Assembly (NCBI GenBank): GCA_964496245.1 | Contig: CAZBZG010000036.1 | Location: forward strand, 1-22,938 | DNA: 22,938 nt | Source: CAZBZG01 sp964496245 | GTDB taxonomy: Bacteria; Planctomycetota; SZUA-567 | Reading direction: 5' to 3' | Part shown: one piece after another, positions 13,596-19,653 of the stretch | How positions within the stretch are numbered: the stretch's first letter is position 1 | Layout of the letters: every line of letters begins with the position of its first letter | Made by a program: the position numbers and the translations under genes | The notes under the pieces: model-generated | Told to the model about the DNA's origin: nothing | What the model saw: only the letters and a program-made list of their open reading frames with translations | Database searches by the model: none

Positions 13596-13680
13596 GGTGC
13601 GCCTCCTCGGATCGCAGACGGTGGTCCGCTTTGCCCGACCGGCGCGCCGCGCCGGCCAACTTTGTCCGTAGTGCCCGTAG

Positions 13681-13709
13681 GTGATACCCGCCCCGTGCGG
13701 GCAAGTCAA
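13681..13709 (-). promoter_or_regulatory. Promoter of the ThyA-like gene
   Basis: On the minus strand TTGACT (13704-13709) and TATCAC (13681-13686) are separated by 17 bp. The transcript would start near 13674 and have a UTR of about 80 nt, which includes a perfect 7-bp GC hairpin at 13639-13655. Confidence 0.6.
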
Positions 13710-13786
13710 CAGGGAAATCACGTGTCCACGCGCCCCCCCGCGGGCGATCGCATGCGCACCAGACGGCACGCCGCCTACGGTTTTGG

Positions 13787-13815
13787 TTGATTCCCGCGAC
13801 GCCGAGTCCTATACT
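13787..13815 (+). promoter_or_regulatory. Promoter of the alpha/alpha-toroid-like gene
   Basis: TTGATT (13787-13792) and TATACT (13810-13815) have a 17-bp spacer. The predicted start near 13822 gives a UTR of about 42 nt before ATG 13864. It is divergent from the ThyA-like promoter. Confidence 0.65.
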
Positions 13816-13863
13816 TCGCACGGGGTTGCACGGTTCGCGCCCTTGCGCGAAGGGAGCTGTCGC

Positions 13864-15783
13864 ATGTCCGTCTCGCCTCGGCGTTCGCTGTCCGTCTGCG
13901 TGTACGCGTGCCTCGGCGCTGCCGTGTTCGCCCACGGCCCCCTGGCCGCAGGCCAGCGCTTCACGAGCGCGGATGTCACGCCCGAGGTGGCCGCCTCCGC
14001 GCTGCAGCTCGCGCGCAACGCCGTGGCCGCCACCCTGTCGGGCGATCCGATCGATCTCGAAGCCGTTCCCGGCAGCGAGCGTCTGCAAGCGGTCGACAAC
14101 GGTGCCCACGTGGTCCTCATCCAGGAATCCCGGGTCGTGGGCAACGCCCATGCGGATCAGGCCAGCCTGGCCGGCAACCTCTGCGTGGCCACCCGGCGTG
14201 CCGTGCGGCTGACCGACCTGAAGCATCCGGAGGCGACCGTGCTCGTGCTCACGATCTTCCTCGAGGAGAAGCCGTTCGACAAGCCTCCGCTGGCCGCCCT
14301 GCTCAGCCGCGCTGCTGCGCTGGGTCTGCACGGGATGCGGGCCGAGTTCCGCGGGCTCAAGCGCTTTACTCCGCCCGTGGATCCCCTGCTGCACGGACGG
14401 GACTGGCACGAGGCGCTGCTCGACCTGGCCGGCCGGCTCTCTCCCCCGCCGCCGGACGCGGACCCGGAGAGCCACGAAGAGAGGCAGCGGTTGCTCAAGG
14501 ACGTTCTGATGAATCCGGGTTTCCGTCTCACGCTCGTGGAAGGTCTGACCCTGGCCGGGCTACCGGGCCGATCCGAGCCGGTTCGGCTCTACCGCATGAG
14601 CCGCCTGGTTCCCCTCGCGTCCGTCTCCTCGGCCCGCATCCAGGAGGCGCTCGATCTGGCGCGGCAGTGGTACGCCGCGAACCAGAAGGAGAACGGGCTC
14701 TTCCCGTATCTCTACGACCCGCTCGCCGACAAAGAGATCCCGGAGCGTCACCTGCAGCGCGAGACGCTGAACGCCGCAGCCCTGGGCACGCTCTGGCGCC
14801 ATACCCAGATCGAGGCGGTGCGGGCCATGGGACTCAAGGCCCTCGAGCGGCTCTTTGCCGAGCACTACCTGGAAGATCCGGACCGGGGATTCGGGTACCT
14901 GCGCGAGCCGAACCGGCCGGCCACCCTGGGCGGAGCTGCCGCAGGGCTCTATGCCATCCTCGAGTTGCGGGCCGACAAGGCCAAGGCGTCCTTCCGCAAG
15001 CAGGCAGAGAAGCTCGCGCGTTTCCTGCAAGCTCTGCGCCGGGAGGACGGGCGCTTCGCCCTGCAGTGGCCGGAGGACGTGGAATCGCCCCGCATCGACT
15101 ACCATCCGGGGCAGGCGCAGCTCGCGCTCATGGGGTGGGCACGGCTCACCGAAGACGCGGACCTGGTGCGTGCGTGCCTCAAGAGCATGCAGTACTACCA
15201 GGGCTACTTCCGCGAGACGCTCGAACAGCGCAAGCATCCGCCTTATCCCATGATCCCCTGGCACACGCAGGCCTGCTACAAGCTCTACGCAGCCTCGCGG
15301 CGCGAGGCCGTGGCCGACTTCATTTTCAACATGAACCGGCTGCTCGTGGGCATCCAGGAGGTGATGCCGCGGAAGGGCGAGTTCCTCCCGGCTGATGCGC
15401 GCGGCCGCTTTGTGCGGCCCAGGAAGCGGGCCATGGGGCGGCCGCATGTGACCGCCACGGCCGTCTACCTGGAGGGACTGGCGGACGCGTTCGCCCTGGC
15501 CCGCGCGCTCGAAGAGGAAGCGTTGGCCAGGCAGTTCCGCCGCGCGCTCGTGTGGGGCGCCCGCTGCCTCCTCCAGCACCAGATCCGGGACGAGGTGGAG
15601 ACCCTCCTCGTGCCCAACCCCGCCCGCGCGCTGGGCGGATTCCGCACGCGTCCGACGGATCCCGTGATTCGCATCGACAACATGCAGCACGCGGTCTGCG
15701 CGCTCGCGAAGATCGACGCCGTGCTCAAGGAAGCCGACTACGCAGCCGTGCATGCGGAGGAGCAGGGCCGCGCAAAGCCTTGA
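13864..15783 (+). CDS. Secreted protein with alpha/alpha-toroid-like domain, function unknown
   Basis: ATG 13864 has GGGAG 7 nt upstream and follows the promoter. The 639-aa product starts with a probable signal peptide (about 1-30: basic MSVSPRRS, hydrophobic core, LAAGQ). Residues about 35-180 form a separate domain (ALQLARNAVAATLSG, GAHVVLIQESRVVGNAHADQ, VLVLTIFLEE) that loosely resembles an AMMECR1-like fold; this is weak. From about 255 the protein is mainly helical, with recurring aromatic/Gly motifs (ARQWYAANQKENGLFPYLYDP, GFGYLREPNRPATLGGAAAGLYAIL, WHTQACYKLYAA, RIDNMQHAVCALAKI). This is typical of six-hairpin or terpene-cyclase-like toroids found in glycan lyases, hydrolases and epimerases. 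I recognise no catalytic signature. It is encoded as a single transcription unit between a divergent and a same-strand promoter. Confidence 0.75.
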   Translation: MSVSPRRSLSVCVYACLGAAVFAHGPLAAGQRFTSADVTPEVAASALQLARNAVAATLSGDPIDLEAVPGSERLQAVDNGAHVVLIQESRVVGNAHADQASLAGNLCVATRRAVRLTDLKHPEATVLVLTIFLEEKPFDKPPLAALLSRAAALGLHGMRAEFRGLKRFTPPVDPLLHGRDWHEALLDLAGRLSPPPPDADPESHEERQRLLKDVLMNPGFRLTLVEGLTLAGLPGRSEPVRLYRMSRLVPLASVSSARIQEALDLARQWYAANQKENGLFPYLYDPLADKEIPERHLQRETLNAAALGTLWRHTQIEAVRAMGLKALERLFAEHYLEDPDRGFGYLREPNRPATLGGAAAGLYAILELRADKAKASFRKQAEKLARFLQALRREDGRFALQWPEDVESPRIDYHPGQAQLALMGWARLTEDADLVRACLKSMQYYQGYFRETLEQRKHPPYPMIPWHTQACYKLYAASRREAVADFIFNMNRLLVGIQEVMPRKGEFLPADARGRFVRPRKRAMGRPHVTATAVYLEGLADAFALARALEEEALARQFRRALVWGARCLLQHQIRDEVETLLVPNPARALGGFRTRPTDPVIRIDNMQHAVCALAKIDAVLKEADYAAVHAEEQGRAKP

Positions 15784-16016
15784 GGACCATGAGCCTGTCG
15801 AATGGCGTCGCCCCGGCGCTTCAGGCCGGGAGGAGTGCGCTCCGTGGCGGCCCCGTTCCATTGCCCCTGGCGTCCTCGATCCCTTGCCGCCTGCAGCTGG
15901 CGCGGGGGGGGGCGGTTTCGCGACTCCTCTGACAGAGCGCTTGCAGTCGGGAAGAAATTCGGTTAGGATAGGCTGGTTCGCCTGCGGGAATCGGCGGCAA
16001 ATGGATCGAATACGAC
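15784..16016. other. 233-bp gap with hairpin and G9 tract
   Basis: There is no credible gene here. CCCGGC (15812-15817) and GCCGGG (15825-15830) could form a 6-bp stem behind the toroid-like gene, without a T-tract. A run of nine G lies at 15904-15912. The methyltransferase promoter occupies the 3' part. Confidence 0.4.
15941..15969 (+). promoter_or_regulatory. Promoter of the methyltransferase gene
   Basis: TTGCAG (15941-15946) and TAGGAT (15964-15969) are 17 bp apart, predicting a start near 15976 and a UTR of about 41 nt. Confidence 0.5.
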
Positions 16017-16766
16017 ATGGCTGATCTCGACCAGGAAACCGACGTGACACAGGAAATCATCGAAACCACGGTGGGCGGTCACGTACTGCGGCTCGCGGTC
16101 TCGCCCCAGGCCTTTCGCCCCACGCTGACCACCAGGCTGCTCGCCGATACGATCGAGATCCCGGCCGGTTGCAGAACCCTCGACATGGGCTGCGGCGTGG
16201 GTCCGCTGGCGATCGCGGCAGCCAAGAACGGTGCGAGCGAGGTCGTCGCGGTCGACATCGTGGAGGAGGCGTGCGAACTCGCCGAATACAACGCCCGCCT
16301 CAACGGCGTGGCCGACCGGGTCCGCGTGCGCCACGGGGATCTGTTCGGGCCCGTGGAGGGCCAGCGCTTCGACGTGATCATGGACGACGTCTCGGGCATG
16401 GCGGACGAAGTGGCCTCTGTCTCGCCCTGGTTTTCGCACGGCGTGCCGGGCGGCGGTCCGGACGGCACCGAACCCACCATCCGCATGCTGCGTCAGGCCA
16501 AGGACCACCTGACCGAGCGCGGGAGCCTGTACTTCCCCGTCCTGAGCCTGGCCAACGCGCCGCGGATCCTCGAGGAAGCGACGCGGATCTTCGGCGACGG
16601 GGTGACCGAGATACTTCAGAAGAACATTCCCTTCTGCCCCGAGCTCCAGGAGAACCTCTCCACCCTCGAAGCCCTGAAGAGCGACGGGATCATCGACTAC
16701 CAGAAGAAGCGCCAGCGGTATCTGTGGTCCCTTACCGTGCTGCAGGCCTGTGCGGGCGGCGCATGA
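16017..16766 (+). CDS. Class I SAM-dependent methyltransferase (small, RsmC/PrmA-like)
   Basis: This is a 249-aa cytosolic protein with a Rossmann methyltransferase core. Motif I is LDMGCGVGPLAIAAA (about 55-69), an acidic residue ends strand 2 (VVAVDIVEEA, D80), and EYNARLNGVADRVRVRHGDLF covers motifs II-III. The motif IV position reads FDVIMDDVSGM, not the N/D-PP-Y/F of N-methyltransferases acting on planar amino groups (PrmC, RsmC), so the substrate class is unclear. A Gly-rich loop (PGGGPDG) follows, and the C-terminal part (FCPELQENLSTLEALK) is not one I recognise. The start ATG 16017 has no good SD but fits the promoter distance. The substrate could be protein, RNA or a small molecule. 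Confidence 0.82.
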   Translation: MADLDQETDVTQEIIETTVGGHVLRLAVSPQAFRPTLTTRLLADTIEIPAGCRTLDMGCGVGPLAIAAAKNGASEVVAVDIVEEACELAEYNARLNGVADRVRVRHGDLFGPVEGQRFDVIMDDVSGMADEVASVSPWFSHGVPGGGPDGTEPTIRMLRQAKDHLTERGSLYFPVLSLANAPRILEEATRIFGDGVTEILQKNIPFCPELQENLSTLEALKSDGIIDYQKKRQRYLWSLTVLQACAGGA

Positions 16767-16802
16767 CGCGCCGCGGCCCGTCCCGCTTCGGGCGCTTCCT
16801 CC

Positions 16803-16830
16803 TTGACATCGGGCTTCCGCGTGATATGAC
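16803..16830 (+). promoter_or_regulatory. Promoter of the lipoprotein gene
   Basis: A perfect TTGACA (16803-16808) is followed after 16 bp by TATGAC (16825-16830). The transcript would start near 16837 with a UTR of about 129 nt before ATG 16966. Confidence 0.6.
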
Positions 16831-16965
16831 GAGTGCAGCAGGGCGTTCCGCCGAACGCGGCACGGCCGGGGCACGGGGCTCCGCATGGCAGCGGGAGATC
16901 CGGCAACACGGGATGCGCGGGAGAGCGCGTTCCGCCGCAGGGCAATCCCATCAGGGAGACGAACC

Positions 16966-17730
16966 ATGAAGAACCGAACGATGTGTGTGCTGACCGTCGT
17001 ACTTGCAGGCGGATTCGCAACCGGCTGCATCAACACGACCAAGGAGCTCACGGTCGAACAGGACGGGAGCGGCACGATCGTGGACACCTCGTATTTGAGC
17101 GCCGCGGCCGTGGCCATGATGAAGTCCATGGGAAAGCAGGCAGGCGGCAAGGGAGCGAAGCTTCTGGACGAGAAGAAGTTCAAGGCCCAGGCCCAGGCCA
17201 TGGGCGTCAAGTACGTTTCGTCCGAGGAGGTCACCGGCGAGAACGGAGAGAAGGGCGCTCAGGTCACTTATGCGTTCGACGACATCAACCAGGTCAAGCT
17301 CTTCCCCGGCGACGCGCCCAAGGGACCGGATGCGGCCGAGAAGGCGTGCACCTTCGCCTTCGAACAGGGCTCACCCTGCCGGCTCACGATCCGCACCCCC
17401 GCACCGGACATGAGCGGTGGCAACATGCCTCAGTCCAAGGAGCAGGTCAAGCAGCAGCTGCCGATGATGAAGCAGATGATGAAGGGCGCCAAGATCTGGG
17501 TGCGTCTCCGCGTCAAGGGCACCATCAGCAAGACCAACGCGACCCACGTGAACGAGAAGAAGGACGGTCTCACGTTGATGTGGGTGGACTTCGACAAGTT
17601 GACCGAGGACGCGGACAAGTTCGCCCAACTCACCCAGATCAAGGACCGCACCAAGGCGGCCGAAGCCGTCAAGACCGCCCCGGGCATTACCATGGAGACC
17701 GCGGAGACGGTGACCGTCGAGTTCGAGTGA
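16966..17730 (+). CDS. Lipoprotein of unknown function (LppM-like start)
   Basis: ATG 16966 follows CAGGGAG at 7 nt. The 254-aa product begins MKNRTMCVLTVVLAGGFATGC, a short type II signal peptide with the lipobox Cys at C21, so it is probably lipidated and anchored in the outer or inner membrane. The mature start, NTTKELTVEQDGSGTIVDTSY, resembles the LppM-type pattern of a first strand followed by 'dGsG'. The middle is Lys/Met-rich (AMMKSMGKQAGG, QLPMMKQMMKGAK). Near the C-terminus, KTAPGITMETAETVTVEFE forms a final strand. No catalytic motif is seen. It is monocistronic by position, with its own promoter, and is convergent with the UDG gene. The lipoprotein call is secure; the family assignment is tentative. 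Confidence 0.85.
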   Translation: MKNRTMCVLTVVLAGGFATGCINTTKELTVEQDGSGTIVDTSYLSAAAVAMMKSMGKQAGGKGAKLLDEKKFKAQAQAMGVKYVSSEEVTGENGEKGAQVTYAFDDINQVKLFPGDAPKGPDAAEKACTFAFEQGSPCRLTIRTPAPDMSGGNMPQSKEQVKQQLPMMKQMMKGAKIWVRLRVKGTISKTNATHVNEKKDGLTLMWVDFDKLTEDADKFAQLTQIKDRTKAAEAVKTAPGITMETAETVTVEFE

Positions 17731-17774
17731 GGGGGGGGGCGGTTGGGGGGTTGGCTTCGCTCGTCTCTCTCGCT
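17731..17774. other. G-rich gap between convergent genes
   Basis: The lipoprotein stop codon is followed by nine G, then CGGTT, six G and TTGG, and then a CT-rich tract (TCTCTCTCGC). It could form a two-tier or bulged G-quadruplex or simply stall polymerases. No classic terminator hairpin is visible for either gene. Confidence 0.4.
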
Positions 17775-18629
17775 TCACCTCTCCTGCAGCTTGCGCGCGA
17801 TCTCTTGCAGGTCGGTGAGGGTCTTGCGGTCGGCGGGGTTGCCGCGGCCTTCGCGGTTGCGCTGCCGCAGCAGGTAGGACGGGTGGTAGATGGCCCGCAG
17901 CGGGAGGCCTTCGAAGGTCCACCACTTGCCCCGCAGCGCCCCCATGCTCGTGTCTTCGCCGGTCAGGAAGTTGCCGGCGATGCGGCCGAGCGCCACGATC
18001 ACCTTGGGCTGGATCATTGCGAGCTGCTGCTTGAGGTACGGTGTACAGGCGGCCACCTCGTCGGTCCGCGGGTCGCGGTTGCCGGGCGGACGGCATTTCA
18101 GGATGTTGCAGATGTAGACCGAGGCGCGGGAGCGCTTGAGTCCGCCCTCGATCATGCGCGTGAGCAGCTGGCCGGCGCGGCCCACGAACGGCCGCCCCTG
18201 CTCGTCCTCGTCCCGGCCGGGCGCCTCGCCTACGAACACGAGGTCCGTGTCGAGCGCGCCTTCGCCAAAGACGACGTGCGTGCGGCCTTCGCTCAGCCCG
18301 CAGGCCGTGCAGCTGAGCGCCTGCTGGCGCAAGGGTTCGAGCGCCTCGATTCGCTCGGCCGGCCCGGTATGTCCTTCGGGGCAGTCGGCCCCAGCGGCAG
18401 GGGCCGCACGCCGGCTGTGCGGCCGCTCGGCTGGCGCAGCCTTCTCGCTCTTGCCGGTGTGCGCCTCGTCGGGGGCAGAAGCTGCGGCAGCCGAAGGCGA
18501 ATCCTTCTGCGCGGCCGAGGGCGTGGGTCGCTCGACCGGCAGGAACGCCACGCCCAGCGAACGTTCGAGCTCCAGCCGTGCGGCGAGCATGCGGGCCGCG
18601 GCAGCAGCGTCGGGATCGAGTTTCGGCAT
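17775..18629 (-). CDS. Uracil-DNA glycosylase, family 4 (Fe-S)
   Basis: It removes uracil from DNA in base excision repair. The start is ATG 18627-18629 (MPKLDPDAAA), with AAAGG 6 nt upstream. The 284-aa protein has an Ala/Pro-rich N-terminal region (1-95) that is absent from minimal family 4 enzymes, then the catalytic core. The four Fe-S cysteines are C107 and C110 (SCTACGLSEGRT), C179 (NILKCRPPGNRDP) and C195 (EVAACTPYL). The active-site motif 1 is GEAPGRDEDEQGRPFVGRAG (about 134-152), and motif 3 is HPSYLLR at 249-255. All expected residues are present. It lies 31 bp behind the MBL-fold gene and probably shares its transcript. Some family members are annotated as phage-type DNA polymerase-like domains, but the core here is the cellular UDG. 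Confidence 0.94.
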   Translation of the reverse strand: MPKLDPDAAAAARMLAARLELERSLGVAFLPVERPTPSAAQKDSPSAAAASAPDEAHTGKSEKAAPAERPHSRRAAPAAGADCPEGHTGPAERIEALEPLRQQALSCTACGLSEGRTHVVFGEGALDTDLVFVGEAPGRDEDEQGRPFVGRAGQLLTRMIEGGLKRSRASVYICNILKCRPPGNRDPRTDEVAACTPYLKQQLAMIQPKVIVALGRIAGNFLTGEDTSMGALRGKWWTFEGLPLRAIYHPSYLLRQRNREGRGNPADRKTLTDLQEIARKLQER

Positions 18630-18660
18630 CAGCAGCCTTTCTCCGGCGGATCGAATCGCC

Positions 18661-19458
18661 TCAGATGTCCACCTGGTCGCCGTCGTCCGGCACGAGGGGG
18701 TCTGTCCCCAGGATGTCGCGCACGGCCCGGCAGGTAGAGGCCATGTCGTCCAGCCGCTCCTGGTCCAGGTGGACGAAGCCCAGCCGGCCGACCTCGAATC
18801 CATGCGTCTTGATGCGTTCGGCCAGCGCTTTGGGGTCGATATGGGCGGCGTCGAAGAGGAGCAGGTCGCAGGGGTCGGCCAGGAGCGGGTCGATCTCCTC
18901 CAGCACGTCGACGTCCCCCGTGTAGACGAGTGCGCTCGTACGGCTCTGCACGCGGAACCCGTAGCTGTGCCAGGCGTCGCCCCGTTCGGCCGGGCCGCGG
19001 TGGGAGTTGTGGCGGGCGAAGACGCTCACGTCGTTGTCCTGGAAGATCAGGCCGTCGCGGTACTCGGCGATCTTGAGGATGAAGTCGCGCGCGTAGTGGT
19101 TGAGCGTGGCCGCCTCGAGCATCTCGATCACCCCGTACCAGCTCGGCGCATAGGGCACGAACAGGTGGAGCAGGCGATCCGCGTAACTCAGCGCACCGGC
19201 CTGGCGGTTCAGCTTGCGGATCGTCCACAACAGGTGCGGCAGCCCGCCCACGTGGTCCATGGCCGCGTGCGTGACGAACACGCACCGGGTATTGAGAAGA
19301 TCCAGTCCCGTGAGGAAAGCGGTGCGCGTACAGCTCTCGCCCGCATCCAGCCAGTAGAGGCCGTCGCCCGCCTCCACGGCGAACGCGGTGTGGTGCCGTT
19401 CGTGTACGGCCAAGCTGCCGGCGGCTGTGCCCAGAATGGTGAGTCGCATGGAAGCCAT
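18661..19458 (-). CDS. Metallo-beta-lactamase-fold protein with an altered metal site
   Basis: ATG 19456-19458 (MASMRLTILGTAAG) has GGAG 8 nt upstream. The 265-aa protein has the RNase Z/PhnP-like start (LTILGTAAG), WLDAGESC and the metal motif FVTHAAMDHVGGL. Canonical HxHxDH is H64-x-A66-x-D68-H69, so the second His is Ala (codon GCC, clear on reading the bases). Later ligand candidates are present: H153 in HNSHRG, D182 in YTGDVD, H206 in FDAAHI and H230 in FVHLDQE. Beta-CASP or RNase Z extensions are not evident. It is probably cytosolic; the substrate could be a nucleic acid, cyclic nucleotide or phosphonate ester. It is followed by the UDG gene at 31 bp, so a nucleic-acid role is attractive but unproven. 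Confidence 0.85.
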   Translation of the reverse strand: MASMRLTILGTAAGSLAVHERHHTAFAVEAGDGLYWLDAGESCTRTAFLTGLDLLNTRCVFVTHAAMDHVGGLPHLLWTIRKLNRQAGALSYADRLLHLFVPYAPSWYGVIEMLEAATLNHYARDFILKIAEYRDGLIFQDNDVSVFARHNSHRGPAERGDAWHSYGFRVQSRTSALVYTGDVDVLEEIDPLLADPCDLLLFDAAHIDPKALAERIKTHGFEVGRLGFVHLDQERLDDMASTCRAVRDILGTDPLVPDDGDQVDI

Positions 19459-19589
19459 ATTGACGTCTCCAAAGGTGCTCCCCTCTTTTGTATCGCAACA
19501 CATCCGGTGCGGCAAGGATTTCCCGGGGAGCGCCGGCCGATTCCGGCCTGGCTGCCTGGCGGCCGGACGAAGAGGGCATACGCCCGTAC

Positions 19590-19618
19590 TTGACAGGGAT
19601 GCCGCCGGTTCCTAGAGT
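19590..19618 (+). promoter_or_regulatory. Promoter of the hydrolase-PanE operon
   Basis: A perfect TTGACA (19590-19595) and TAGAGT (19613-19618) have a 17-bp spacer. The predicted start at about 19625 leaves a UTR of about 29 nt to ATG 19654. Confidence 0.65.
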
Positions 19619-19653
19619 CAGGGGCCAAGGTCGCCTTGCGGATACCCCACGCC

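Noticed and set aside
12517..14475. 652-aa open frame on the minus strand
   Set aside because: It crosses the ThyA-like gene in another frame and runs antisense through the toroid-like gene; it has no recognisable domain and no SD.
16885..16965. In-frame upstream extension of the lipoprotein (ATG 16885)
   Set aside because: It would bury the lipoprotein signal peptide 27 residues inside the product; ATG 16966 has a clear SD.
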